Source: Polynucleobacter necessarius | GTDB lineage: Bacteria > Pseudomonadota > Gammaproteobacteria > Burkholderiales > Burkholderiaceae | Direction of reading: 5' to 3' | NCBI RefSeq assembly: GCF_900095185.1 | Contig: NZ_LT606948.1 | Location: forward strand, 1,103,915-1,167,914 | Length of the DNA stretch: 64,000 nt | Notes under the pieces: generated by a model | Seen by the model: only the letters and a program-made list of their open reading frames with translations | Database searches by the model: none | Told to the model about the DNA's origin: nothing | In this document: positions 21,818 to 31,974 of the stretch, piece by piece | How positions within the stretch are numbered: position 1 is the first letter of the stretch | Layout of the letters: the number at the start of each line of letters is the position of its first letter | Program-made: the position numbers and the translations under genes

Positions 21818-23523
21818 ATGTATGTAGTTGATATTTTTTCTACTATGGTTCCTGCATGGCACGAAACAGGTGTCATCGATAAGATGGCTGAGCTAGCTGC
21901 GGTTATACGCTCGACCATGAGAATTACCATATTTTTGTGGGCGCGTATCCCAATGATCCAGAAACTCAGTTAGACGTTGTAGGGTTTGTGCAGTATTTCC
22001 GAACGTTCATAAAGTCCTATGTGCACGACCGGGGCCAACCAGTAAGGCAGATTGCTTCAATAATGTTCTTGATGCCGTATTGCAATTTGAAGTACAAGCC
22101 AGCTTGGAATTTTCAGGATTCATTTTGCACGATTCAGAAGATCTGCTTTCCCACCTCCTTTTTTTGAATTAAGGCTTTTCAATTACCTCTTACCCAAGAA
22201 TAATCTTATTCAGATCCCAGTCTATCCATACGAGAGGGCATGGCGTAAATCAAATGTGATTTGTGTGCGGGAATATTTTCCAGATACTTTGGCCACTGCC
22301 ATTAGGCAAAAGTCGCGTTGGATTACTGGAATTGTATTTCGGGGGTATAAAACCCATCGCTGGACATTGAACCCCATCTTAAATTATTTTTTTTGGCGTG
22401 ACCGCAAGGGTGCAATAACAAATTTTGTTAGCTTTATGGCCACGATCATTTTGATACAGCTTATTCTGCTTTGGATGTATTAGAATTTATGGCCGAACGC
22501 CTATCGTTTTTTATCCATTTTTGAGTTTAGCGAATGGCTAATGGGTTTCTTATGGCTCAATTTCTTTTTGATGATGAATCGAATTCTTCAAAGAATATTT
22601 TTTGTATCTTCTTTTTATGGTCTTACGCAGGACTTGCTCTCAGTTCCAAGGTTGCTTTGGGGTAATTACATTAATTTCATGGTAAGCAGAAAAGCTGTGA
22701 AGCAAGTTTTAGAGCACGGTGACGTTCATCGGATTGCTTGGGATCAAGCTACTCACGATTTTCCTTCGATTGGATTGGAAAATAAAGAGCGGAAGAAGCT
22801 TGGTGAAATCCTTATAACTCAAGGCGCTATTTCTCGTGAGCAGGTAGATACAGTGCTTGGACATAAAAACTGGAATGAAAATTGGCAGTGTATTGGTACA
22901 TGCAGGTATTTTGACTTCAACAGAATTGGCAGATGCGTTGGCCATTCAAGCTGGTGTCGCAACCGAGACCATAGATGGTTACACTATTCTTGAGGAATTA
23001 ATTCGTAGTATCCCAGCGTCAGTAGCGCTGCATTATGCAATTCTGCCAATTAGGCGAGAGCCTAATGCGCTGATAGTTGCTAGTGAAACAGCCATAGATC
23101 CTATTTCGATAGCAGCAATTAGCCGTAAGATTTATTGTCCAATTGCTTATGTTATAGTTCCCAAAGGACAGGTTACGGTTGCATTAAGAAGGTGGTACAC
23201 AACCACGAAAAATTTTGGATGAAGTGGTTTCTGTTGGCAAGTTCAATGCACAGCAAGCAAAAGAGATATGGGATTTTTATGTAGAACGGCAGCTCTTGCT
23301 TGCCGAAATACTCGTGCCCCTTGGGCATATCAATGAAGCTGTGTTACGTGCCTTACTTTTACAGCATTCTGTAACCAATATGCGTCTTCGGGATTTTTTG
23401 GTCGATAAAAATATTATCAGTTTAGAAAAACTAGACAAAGCTTTAGCGCTGCAAAAAAATCTACAGCCAGATATTCAGCAATTGATACATTCTTGGTCGA
23501 ATGATCAGGAATTGCGATCTTGA
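21818..23523 (+). pseudogene. nfrB: NfrB-like glycosyltransferase with GspE-N (c-di-GMP-binding type) domain, broken
   Basis: NfrB is an inner-membrane family 2 glycosyltransferase with a C-terminal GspE-N/MshEN-type domain. Here the N-terminal spans are missing, and the text begins at MVPAWHETGVIDKMAELAA. It then continues in shifted frames: HIFVGAYPNDPETQLDV, the QxxRW-like block RQKSRWITGIVF, several membrane stretches, and the GspE-N region (LGEILITQGAISREQVDTVL, then GSVLVHAGILTSTELADALAIQ). A last open piece at 23215-23523 ends the protein. Several frameshifts and at least one N-terminal deletion are present. Its stop overlaps the nfrA start. Confidence 0.85.
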
Positions 23524-25365
23524 GGGCTCTGGTATTCACCTGTTTTTTCTTATCCGTTGGTGCCTCTTTTGCTCAAGGAGGCTAGCAAAATTGATTTAGG
23601 GTTGGGGGAGTTAGCTCTGATCAAAAATTTTTGATTTATCCACACATTGATCGAGGTTTAAAAGCTTGAGATCAGGGGGATGGCCAAAGAGCAATCAAAG
23701 AATTGATTCGAGCTCGAAAAATTGCGCCCAAAAGTCCTGTAACTACTCTCTATCTTGCTAATGTATAGATAAAAGAGAATGACTATTCTTTGGCTATTGA
23801 AGTTTTAGAGACACAAATTAAGATTACCCCAGCAGATACTCAAGTTTTAAAAAGACTATCCAACACACTGGTGCAGGAAAAAGACTACCTCGCTGCCTCG
23901 GTCTCGCTAAGTGAGGGGCTAAAAGTAAATGCGAATAACACGATAGCCTTAGAAAGGCTAAAAATTGTCAATCAAGAATTACAAAATGAAGAGCTAAAGC
24001 GATTAAAGGCACTTCAAGAAGAGGATCCAGCACAGTTTTTGGCAGATATTAAAGACAAAAAATAGTTTTGATAATGCATTTGATGAAAGAAGTTGGATCG
24101 ACTTATTGCTGACTAATTTGTCTGAACAGTCAGAACTTTTGTTGGATTATCAGCCAGGCTTTTTAGATCACCTGAGTGATCAATTAACCAATGAAAACGG
24201 TGAGCATCAGGCAATTGAATTGTTATTCGAGGCCTATCCCTTTAAGAGAGCAAGCTATTCACAGCGAATCGAATTAATAAATCGTCTGATTCTTCTCTTA
24301 AAGAATAACCCGGATAACATACCAGTGGCTTACTTGGAAAAATTAATTACTCCACTAGATACTCCTGAGCTAAGAACCCTGCAAGTGACTGGACAAGCTT
24401 ATGGTATTGCTATCGAGATAATGTACCGGGAATGAATGAGTTCGCCTGTGAGAGGGCCGAGGAGCTTTCTCCAAATCCTGATCATGAGAGAGTAATTGCA
24501 TATCAAGCCTTGAAAACAAAAAACTATACGCGCGCTTTAACAGCATGGAATTCCATTCCATTAAAGCAAATGACTCCTGATGATATTTTATCTGCTGCTA
24601 TTACGGCACAAACAGCGGGTGACGCAAGAGAATTAAGAAAATGGATATCCATATCTATGAGCAAAGAAATGGCAAGAAAAATGACCATTATTGGTGGCTT
24701 GTAGCTCAATTAAAGATTCAATCCAATCCATGTAAAGCATTGGATGATTTGATGCGGGGGCTGTAGCTATTCAGCCCTCTGTCTCTGCTTATACGCGTAT
24801 ATTTGCGGGAGGGGGCGTAAATAACTCTCCGCTTCCAATTTATTATGCCTCCATGATTGCAGGCGGATTGCGTTGGAAGCTCTTTTCAGACTACGTACTC
24901 AATTTGGCAGTTGAAGAGCAGGTTCCTTTGGATAAAGGGCAATATACGCAAACTTCAGCCATGTTTCGCGCAAGCGCATCTTTCTTAAATTCAGGGAGGT
25001 ATAGTGATGATTGGCACGCTAATAGCACAGGCTGGGTTGCACAAAATTTATATTTGGATGCTGCTCATTATTTAGCTACATCAGTCACTTCGTTGGTGGC
25101 AGACTGCCGACTGAGTTACCATCAAAAAATTGAAGAGGGTCAGACCATCGAACCATATGCACATTTGCAATGGACTAGCTTAAATGAGGCTAATGGTATT
25201 GATGAGCGCCTTAGGATTGGTGCCAGATGGAATATTTGGCAAGGCCAGAGCAAATATAACGCCTACCCAAGTAAGATCCTTATTGGTTTAGAGTATCAAT
25301 ATGCTTTTAAAACTTCTCTAACCGACAAAAGTGCAGTTTTTCTCAGTTTAAGAGGGTGTTGGTAA
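23520..25365 (+). pseudogene. nfrA: NfrA-like outer-membrane TPR protein, broken
   Basis: NfrA is the outer-membrane partner of NfrB, with TPR repeats and a C-terminal beta-rich domain, and serves as the phage N4 receptor component in E. coli. The reading begins with a clear signal peptide from a TTG at 23520 (ending ASFAQ) and hits a stop 21 codons in. TPR-like pieces follow in changing frames (GDGQRAIKELIRARKIAPKS, NDYSLAIEVLETQIKI, DYLAASVSLSEGL). The C-terminal NfrA_C-like domain is open from 24853 to 25365 and ends in a Trp. About 1.85 kb remains of a gene that is usually near 3 kb, so deletions are likely too. Confidence 0.82.
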
Positions 25366-26158
25366 TGCGTCATCTTCTGATGGTTTTATTGTGTTGCATA
25401 GCATTCACTATTCAAGAAGGGTATTTTCTTTAGACTCAGCAATCTGATTTAGTCATACTCTTTATGGAGATGCATTTTCCTCTCAATCAAACCCAAGAGT
25501 GGTTAAAAGATCGAATGATCCAGGCATCCCAGGCAAACTTGAAATTGATTGTGGGTCTTGCAGGAGATCCTGCAATTTTTGCGAGATTAAAGCAACCGCC
25601 TTCAATATTGGGTGGTTATTTTAGGAAGATGAATCAAGCTAACTGAGAAATGGCTATTAAATGGTCTAAGACTTTACCCAAAGGAATTATCTCTGGATGG
25701 TATCTTTCGCTTGAGATTGATGATCGTCAGTGACGAGAATTGTCGGCTCGAACTGAATTAACCAAGTATCTGACTCGCCAAGTCAATGATTTAAATAAAG
25801 TCATGCCAGTACCAATTTATATTTCCAGTTTTTTCGCTGGCAACATGACACCAGAGCGCTATGCGGCGATGTTGGAAAATATTGAAGCGCAGTCAAAAGT
25901 GAATTTATGGATTCAAGATGGCAGGGGTACTGGTAAATTGATTTCGGCAGAGCGTGACCTTTATTTAGATGCGGTAAGTAAGTGCAATGGATTTAAAGTC
26001 AGCGGTTATATTTTTTTGAAATATTTTTACAAACTAAAGCAGATCATCAGTTTGCTGCTGTGCCATTGAGTCCAAACGAAATGACGGCGGCAGCGGAGAT
26101 AATATTTCTTTGCACTCAATTATTTAGTCAATTTCAAAAATCCACACTAGCCAAATAG
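25365..26158 (+). pseudogene. DUF4434-like exported protein (YbcH-like position), broken
   Basis: The start codon overlaps the nfrA stop by one base. An N-terminal hydrophobic signal (MRHLLMVLLCCIAF) is followed by a stop. Pieces in other frames resemble the DUF4434 glycoside-hydrolase-like fold: KLIVGLAGDP, GWYLSLEIDD, VMPVPIYISSFFAG, VNLWIQDGRGTGKL. A one-base loss in a T run at 26011-26017 breaks the last part, which ends LAK at 26158. I am fairly sure it is a broken exported protein. The DUF4434/YbcH identity is inferred from motifs and from its place beside nfrA. Confidence 0.65.
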
Positions 26159-26160
26159 GC

Positions 26161-28297
26161 TTAAGCACCCAAGGCCTCTAATAGCTCTGTCTCTAGTTGT
26201 ATCTGTAGCTTTGGATTCTTGCCAAGGTTTGTGCGTCTAGTAGCCGCACATCTTCTACTCTTTCGCCTAATGTATTGATTCTGGCGGTATGAATGGATAC
26301 CTGATGCTTTGCTAATACTCTAGATATGGTGTCAAGCAAGCCTGTGCGGTCACTTGCTGAGAGTGCGAGTGTGTAGTGTAATAGCGTCCGCGATCATCTG
26401 GAACCATGTGCACCCGAGGTTGAATTGGGAAAGTACGCGATTGTCTCGACAGACGCCCCATGCTCGGATTTGGTAAAGGCTCGCTATTAGTGATAGCAGC
26501 TGATAATTCAAACTCCACAAGCTGGATGATGTTATGAGCCATGCAATATCAGTGGAGTCTTGTCTCAAGAAGAAGGTCACATCTAACTGCTTCCATAAAT
26601 CCTCATAGGCATCATCATGAATACCATGGAGGCGAAGCTTAGCTCTGGATTCTTCTGGGTGTTGGGCCAATTCTGAAGACGCATCAGGTTTAGCGCCACC
26701 CAATACTCTCAGCGTTGCCCGATAAAGGTCTCTAAGAGCTTGCCTTACCAGACATTCCAAACTTATGTATGTCTGCTTTACCAAGTGACGAGTGATCTCC
26801 GCCGCGACCTTTTGCAATGTCATGAAATAGAGCGGCAATGACAAGCAACCAAGGCTTTTCGAAATGCGCAATCAAGCTGCTACAGAACGGGAATTCATGG
26901 GTATGTTCTACAACCATAAAGCGGCGTACGTTGCGTAAAACCATCAAGATGTGTTGATGTACCGTATAGACATGAAATAAATCATGCTGCATTTGTCCAA
27001 CGATGCTTCTGAATGCAGGTAGATAGCGGCCTAAAACACTAGTGCGATTCATGAGTTGACATGCGCGCCTGACTCCTTCAGGCTCTTTTAAGATTTCAAT
27101 AAAGAGATCTCTGTTAATAGGATCGGCGCGCCACCGGCTATCCATCTTGGCCCGAGCGTTATAACGCGCTCTAAAGATAGTGGCAGATAGGCTTTTAACG
27201 TTTGATGTTTGCGCAACGACCAAGAAAGTTCTTAGGATCTGCTCTGGATGTTTTTGATAGAGCTGTGGGTCAGCAATATCCAGCACCCCTTGTTGCTCAA
27301 AGAAGTGCTCGTTGCCATTTCCTGGAATCGGATGAGTTGTTTTTGACTCCTGAGGAAAGAGAAGTGCTTCAATATTTTGTAGGAAGACATCATTTAATTG
27401 AGTAACTGCCTTTGCCGACCAGTAATAGCGACGCATAATCGCCTCACTAGGCTGTCTAGACGACCCTTGTTTGATACCCATCGAAGCTGCTAGTGCTGTC
27501 TGTAGGTCAAATACGAGAACATCCTGTCTACGTCCGGCTACAAGATGTAAATTTGCCCGCAGAATTTCCAAAAAGCGTTGGTTACGGTTCAGTTCGGTCA
27601 GCTCACATTGAGTGATAAGACCTGCCTCTTTAAGATCCTTAAAAAGATCACCTAGTAAAGCTGCTTTACTGACCCAAGAGATCACCTGTAAATCACGTAA
27701 TCCACCAGGACTTTCTTTGCAGTTGGGTTCCAAAGAACAGGGAGTATTTTGATATTTGTAATGCCGTTGAATCTGCTCTGCTAGCTTTGCTTGAAAGAAG
27801 GCCTTGGGATCCATTGCCGCTTCAAATGCTTTTGCAAAGTCCTTAAACAGTCGCTTATTGCCGCATAATAACCGTGCCTCTAATAAAGAAGTGCGTACAG
27901 TGATATCTTGCTCAGATTCAGAAATGCATTCATTTACATTTCTAACTGACGAACCAATTTCTAATCCAGTATCCCAACAGCATGCTATAAATTGCTCAAC
28001 TTGTTTTGACAAGGCTTTTGCAGTCTGCTCATCTTCGGGTAGCAGAATGAGTATATCGATGTCCGAATATGGGAATAATGCACCTCTACCATATCCGCCG
28101 ACTGCAACTAGTGTTGCTTCATTGTCTAAGCCGCATTGATTCCATAAGTAGCGAAGTAGCTGATCGCTCAGCTTAGTAAGCTGCTTGGTTAATTTACCTA
28201 CTGATTGGGTTTTTCTGAACTGGTCATAAGCAACTTCTCGAGCAGCACGTAGACTGGCCGCATCAATAATGCTACTGACTGCCTGCGACTCGCTCAT
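26161..28297 (-). pseudogene. glnD: PII uridylyltransferase/uridylyl-removing enzyme GlnD, broken
   Basis: GlnD senses glutamine and uridylylates PII. From the ATG at 28297 the first 521 codons are open and contain the nucleotidyltransferase motif VGGYGRGALFPYSDIDIL (66-83) and the start of the HD domain ([14 protein letters not shown]). The frame then breaks near 26740. Later parts appear in other frames: [39 protein letters not shown], then the final ACT domain ([30 protein letters not shown]) ending ALGA at 26161. Both the rest of the HD domain and one ACT region are shortened. The N-terminal transferase half could in principle still be made. Confidence 0.92.
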
Positions 28298-28301
28298 CGT
28301 A

Positions 28302-29144
28302 TTAAACGCTTGCGCTTGCTAATGATGGTCTAAAAGAAAGGCCCTTGACGCAGTCAGGGGGTGGATTGCTACCCTCGGACCAAGTGAGTACTTCAACACC
28401 GGAAGATGTGACAAGTAAGGTGTGCTCCCATTGAGTTGACAAGCTGCGGTCTTTCGTTTTTACTGTCCACTGATCCGGCATCGTACGAATATCTCGCTTA
28501 CCTGCGTTAATCATGGGCTCAATAGTGAATGCCATACCGGCTTGGAGCTTCTCGCCGGTGCCTGGTTTGCCGTAGTGGAGTATCTGCGGATCTTGATGAA
28601 ATACTTTTCCAATTCCATGGCCGCAGTACTCTCTAACTACAGAATAGCCAGCATTTTCTGCATGAGTCTGAATCATGTGACCAATATCCCCTAGAGAGGC
28701 TCCTGGTTTGACTTGGGCAATACCAAGCCACATACATTCAAAAGTAACTTGGGTCAGTCGTTTGGCCATGACTGAGACTTCACCCACCATAAACATGCGA
28801 CTGGTATCACCGTAATAACCATCGGGTGTAATGACCGTGATATCTAAATTAACGACATCACCATTTTTTAAAACTTTGTCTCCAGGAATGCCATGACAAA
28901 TGACGTCATTCATTGAAGTGCAGATCGATGCCGGAAAAGGGGGGTAGCCAGGAGGTTGATAGTTCAATGGGGCAGGAATGGTCCTCTGCACATCGCGCAT
29001 GTATTCATGGCAAATTTGATCCAGTTCACCTGTAGTCACCCCTGCCTTGACATGGGGAGCCACATGATCAAGTACTTCGCTGGCTAAGCGGCCAGCTTCA
29101 CGCATCCCAAGGATGTCTTTTTCTGCAGTAAATACACTATTCAT
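28302..29144 (-). CDS. map: Methionine aminopeptidase, type I
   Basis: Removes the initiator methionine from nascent proteins; essential. The 280-residue protein has the pita-bread fold metal ligands in order: NLDITVITPDGYYGDTSRMF (two Asp), EYCGHGIGKVFHQDP (His), FTIEPMINAG (Glu) and the C-terminal TQWEHTLLVT (Glu). It lies 4 bases upstream of the broken glnD and is divergent from rpsB, an arrangement (map-rpsB-tsf) seen widely in proteobacteria. Start ATG at 29144. Confidence 0.96.
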   Translation of the reverse strand: MNSVFTAEKDILGMREAGRLASEVLDHVAPHVKAGVTTGELDQICHEYMRDVQRTIPAPLNYQPPGYPPFPASICTSMNDVICHGIPGDKVLKNGDVVNLDITVITPDGYYGDTSRMFMVGEVSVMAKRLTQVTFECMWLGIAQVKPGASLGDIGHMIQTHAENAGYSVVREYCGHGIGKVFHQDPQILHYGKPGTGEKLQAGMAFTIEPMINAGKRDIRTMPDQWTVKTKDRSLSTQWEHTLLVTSSGVEVLTWSEGSNPPPDCVKGLSFRPSLASASV

Positions 29145-29249
29145 GCCTTGATTATCAACGACTTGGGGGGATTTGACATATTCAAGTTGCTCAAAATTTA
29201 GGCGCTCGATTTCATTTTTAGGTCTTCTAATCGATATTTTGACGAATAG

Positions 29250-29271
29250 TGAGAGGTTTTTTTGCCTCTCA
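29250..29271. other. Short hairpin in the map-rpsB divergent gap
   Basis: TGAGAGG (29250-29256) and CCTCTCA (29265-29271) form a perfect seven-base stem with a T-rich loop. It sits 106 bases upstream of map, in the 284-base gap that must carry both promoters. No T-tract follows the stem, so it is not a classical terminator. Function unknown. Confidence 0.35.
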
Positions 29272-29314
29272 ATCTGTGAGTCGGCAGGGCTAGCTAGAGC
29301 ATTGATATTTAAGT

Positions 29315-29320
29315 TATAAT
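29315..29320 (+). promoter_or_regulatory. Candidate -10 box for rpsB-tsf
   Basis: A perfect TATAAT lies 109 bases before the rpsB ATG, followed by TTGCG. A TTGATA at 29302-29307 is too close to serve as -35, and I see no good -35 at 17 bases, so the assignment rests on the -10 alone. The distance would leave a leader of about 100 bases. Confidence 0.45.
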
Positions 29321-29355
29321 TTGCGTTTGAGGTTCATTGTGGACTTGAAATCGCG

Positions 29356-29403
29356 AGTTGAGCCTTCCAGGGTGGCGTTTTTTAGCGCAGCTAGGACTCA
29401 ACT
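29356..29403 (+). promoter_or_regulatory. Structured 5' leader of rpsB
   Basis: AGTTGAG (29356-29362) is complementary to CTCAACT (29397-29403), enclosing 34 bases that include GGTGGCG and AGCGCAGC. The closed stem ends 25 bases before the rpsB ATG. In gammaproteobacteria rpsB-tsf is autoregulated by S2 binding to its leader; whether this betaproteobacterial leader does the same is an inference from position. Confidence 0.45.
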
Positions 29404-29428
29404 TTAGAACTAACCCTTAGGAGAAGTT

Positions 29429-30178
29429 ATGTCAGTAACCATGCGTCAAATGCTGGAAGCCGGTTGCCATTTTGGACACCAAACGCGCTTCTGGTCCCCA
29501 AAGATGGCTCCGTTTATTTTCGGGCATCGCAACAAAATCCACATCATCAACCTGGAAAAAACATTGCCAATGTTTCAGGACACCCTGAAATTTGCAAAAC
29601 AAGTTGCTGCTAATCGTGGCACGATTTTATTTGTTGGTACTAAGCGCCAATCACGCGAAATTATTGCTGAAGAAGCTACTCGTGCTGGCATGCCTTATAT
29701 TGATAGGCGTTGGTTGGGTGGCACACTCACCAACTTTAAAACTGTTAAGGGTTCACTCAAGCGTTTGAAGGATATGGAAGTTGCTAAAGAAGCTGGCAAC
29801 TGGGAAAAGCTCTCTAAGAAAGAGGCTGTGACGAATGACCGTGATCTCGACAAATTGCAAAAAGCACTTGGTGGCATTAAGGATTTGAACGGCGTTCCTG
29901 ATGCGATTTTTGTTGTGGACGTTGGCTATCACAAGATTGCTATTACTGAAGCGAACAAACTTGGTATTCCAGTAATTGCTGTTGTGGATACTAACCACTC
30001 ACCAGAAGGTGTTGATTACATCATTCCTGGAAACGATGACTCAAGCAAGGCAGTAGCCCTCTACGCACGCGGTATTGCTGATGCAATCCTCGAAGGCAAA
30101 GCGAACTCTATTCAAGAAATCTTGACCGCAGTTCAAGAAGGTGAAGAAGAGTTTGTTGAAGAAGGGAAAGCTGAATAA
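29429..30178 (+). CDS. rpsB: 30S ribosomal protein S2
   Basis: Small-subunit ribosomal protein needed for S1 attachment. The 249-residue protein has the family signatures [20 protein letters not shown] near the N-terminus, [24 protein letters not shown] and [22 protein letters not shown] strong AGGAG site precedes the ATG. The stop overlaps the tsf start by one base (TAATG), coupling the two. Confidence 0.98.
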   Translation: MSVTMRQMLEAGCHFGHQTRFWSPKMAPFIFGHRNKIHIINLEKTLPMFQDTLKFAKQVAANRGTILFVGTKRQSREIIAEEATRAGMPYIDRRWLGGTLTNFKTVKGSLKRLKDMEVAKEAGNWEKLSKKEAVTNDRDLDKLQKALGGIKDLNGVPDAIFVVDVGYHKIAITEANKLGIPVIAVVDTNHSPEGVDYIIPGNDDSSKAVALYARGIADAILEGKANSIQEILTAVQEGEEEFVEEGKAE

Positions 30179-31062
30179 TGGCTGCTATTACTGCTGCAAT
30201 GGTTGGCGAGTTGCGCGCCAAAAGTGATGCTCCGATGATGGAGTGCAAAAAGGCTTTGACTGAGGCTGATGGTGATATGGCTCGCGCAGAAGAAATTCTG
30301 CGTGTAAAGCTTGGTAGCAAAGCTGGTAAAGCAGCTTCTCGTGTAACTGCTGAAGGTAGCGTGGCAGTCTCTATCAACGGCCCCAATGGGGCATTGTTAG
30401 AAGTGAACTGCGAAACCGATTTCGTTTCTAAGAACGATGACTTCTTGGCTTTTGCAAACGAGTGCGTGAAGTTGGTAGCAGAAAAGGACCCAGCTGACGT
30501 TGCTGCATTGTTGGGATTGCCATTGAATGGTCAAACTGTTGATGAAGTGCGTAGCGCTTTAATCGGTAAGATTGGTGAGAACATCATGCCACGTCGCTTC
30601 AAGCGTTTTGCTGGAAGCAGTAAATTGATTTCTTATCTTCACGGTACACGTATTGGTGTAGTCGTTGAGTTCGAGGGCGATGAAATTGCTGCTAAAGACG
30701 TAGCGATGCATATTGCTGCAATGAAGCCAGTGGCTTTGTCTATGGCAGAGGTTCCTGCAGAAGCAATTGCTGTTGAGCGTAGCGTTGCTGTTCAAAAAGC
30801 TGCTGAATCTGGTAAACCACCAGAAATCGTTGAAAAGATGGTTGAAGGTTCTATTCAGAAGTACCTCAAAGAGGTGTCTTTATTGAATCAAACTTTCGTT
30901 AAAAACGACAAGCAAACTGTTGAGCAAATGCTAAAAGCTGCGAATACAACAATCAAGGGTTTCACCATGTTTGTCGTAGGCGAAGGCATTGAGAAGCGCC
31001 AAGATGACTTTGCTGCTGAAGTTGCGGCACAAGTAGCTGCTGCTTCTAAAGCAACTGCTTAA
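30178..31062 (+). CDS. tsf: Translation elongation factor Ts
   Basis: Guanine-nucleotide exchange factor for EF-Tu. The 294-residue protein has the N-terminal UBA-like domain with the signature [22 protein letters not shown], the VNCETDFV motif and the dimerisation and C-terminal modules. Cotranscribed with rpsB through a one-base overlap and closed by a very strong terminator at 31105-31148. Confidence 0.98.
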   Translation: MAAITAAMVGELRAKSDAPMMECKKALTEADGDMARAEEILRVKLGSKAGKAASRVTAEGSVAVSINGPNGALLEVNCETDFVSKNDDFLAFANECVKLVAEKDPADVAALLGLPLNGQTVDEVRSALIGKIGENIMPRRFKRFAGSSKLISYLHGTRIGVVVEFEGDEIAAKDVAMHIAAMKPVALSMAEVPAEAIAVERSVAVQKAAESGKPPEIVEKMVEGSIQKYLKEVSLLNQTFVKNDKQTVEQMLKAANTTIKGFTMFVVGEGIEKRQDDFAAEVAAQVAAASKATA

Positions 31063-31104
31063 TTAGCCGTCAGGGACTTGCCCCGACCTGTGAGCAATAT
31101 CCCA

Positions 31105-31148
31105 CAACAAAAGGGCATAGCAACTAAGGTTGCTATGCCCTTTTGTTT
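31105..31148 (+). terminator. Strong rho-independent terminator after tsf
   Basis: A near-perfect stem of about 19 pairs: the arm ending GGGCATAGCAAC (31113-31124) pairs with GTTGCTATGCCC (31129-31140) around a TAAG loop, and the flanking A and T tracts extend the pairing and supply the T run. Confidence 0.93.
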
Positions 31149-31171
31149 GCTCCCCCCAAGCCCTTTATAAT
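31143..31171 (+). promoter_or_regulatory. Promoter of pyrH
   Basis: TTGTTT (31143-31148), exactly 17 bases, then a perfect TATAAT (31166-31171). It lies just past the tsf terminator and 82 bases before the pyrH ATG, so pyrH and the following cell-envelope genes probably have their own transcription start here. Confidence 0.7.
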
Positions 31172-31208
31172 TCCACTGAGAAATTAAAAAGTGCTTACAG
31201 ATCAATAA

Positions 31209-31231
31209 GCTAAGTAATTTAATTGCTTAGC
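31209..31231 (+). repeat. Palindrome in the pyrH leader
   Basis: A 23-base imperfect palindrome: GCTAAG (31209-31214) mirrors CTTAGC (31226-31231), and AATT repeats flank the centre. It lies between the pyrH promoter and the start codon, 21 bases before the ATG. It could be an operator for a dimeric regulator or an RNA hairpin. Confidence 0.5.
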
Positions 31232-31252
31232 AAATTACGGAAAATAGAAAAC

Positions 31253-31963
31253 ATGCCAGTCTACAAACGAGTCCTCCTAAAACTATCTGGTGAAGCCCTT
31301 ATGGGTGACGATGCTTTTGGCATTAATCCAGTCACTATTGATTCCATGGTTAAGGAAATTGCTGAAGTAGTGAATCGTGGGGTTGAGCTGGCGATTGTGA
31401 TTGGTGGCGGAAATATTTTCCGTGGTGTTGCTGGCGGAGCTGCCGGCATGGATCGTGCAACCGCCGATTACATGGGTATGTTGGCTACTATGATGAATTC
31501 TTTGGCGTTGCAAGATGCGCTACGTCAAAAAGGTGTTGAAGCGCGCGTCCAATCTGCCCTTCGTATGGATCAGGTAGTTGAGCCTTACATTCGCCCCCGT
31601 GCGATACGGGCAATGAGTGAAGGGAAGGTAGTCATTTTTGCAGCTGGTACGGGCAATCCATTCTTCACTACCGATACTGCAGCTGCCTTACGTGGCGCTG
31701 AGATGGGTGTTGAGGTAATGCTCAAGGCCACTAAAGTTGATGGTATTTACAGCGCCGATCCAGTAAAAGATCCTACCGCTACGCTGTGCAAAACGATTAC
31801 TTTTGATGAAGCATTAATCAAAAATCTACAGGTCATGGATGCAACTGCGTTTGCATTGTGCCGTGATCGCAAATTACCTATCAAAGTATTTTCAATACTC
31901 AAGCCAGGCGCGTTAATGCGTGTAGTGCAAGGTGAGTCTGAAGGTACTTTGGTGCATGTCTAA
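31253..31963 (+). CDS. pyrH: Uridylate kinase (UMP kinase)
   Basis: Phosphorylates UMP to UDP. The 236-residue amino-acid-kinase-fold protein has KLSGEALMG at the N-terminus, the nucleotide loop IGGGNIFRG, and [12 protein letters not shown]. The ATG at 31253 is chosen over an upstream TTG-type extension because [16 protein letters not shown] is the conserved N-terminus. It is the first gene of the long run pyrH-frr-uppS-cdsA-dxr-rseP-bamA and lies behind its own promoter and palindrome. Confidence 0.97.
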   Translation: MPVYKRVLLKLSGEALMGDDAFGINPVTIDSMVKEIAEVVNRGVELAIVIGGGNIFRGVAGGAAGMDRATADYMGMLATMMNSLALQDALRQKGVEARVQSALRMDQVVEPYIRPRAIRAMSEGKVVIFAAGTGNPFFTTDTAAALRGAEMGVEVMLKATKVDGIYSADPVKDPTATLCKTITFDEALIKNLQVMDATAFALCRDRKLPIKVFSILKPGALMRVVQGESEGTLVHV

Positions 31964-31974
31964 TAGGAGGCCTG

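Noticed and set aside
20736..28297. Possibility that all the broken genes are sequencing errors
   Set aside because: Very long frames nearby (smc 1177, ppsA 797, bamA 782, ligA 671 codons) are clean, and many broken genes also show large deletions and fusions that base-calling errors cannot produce.
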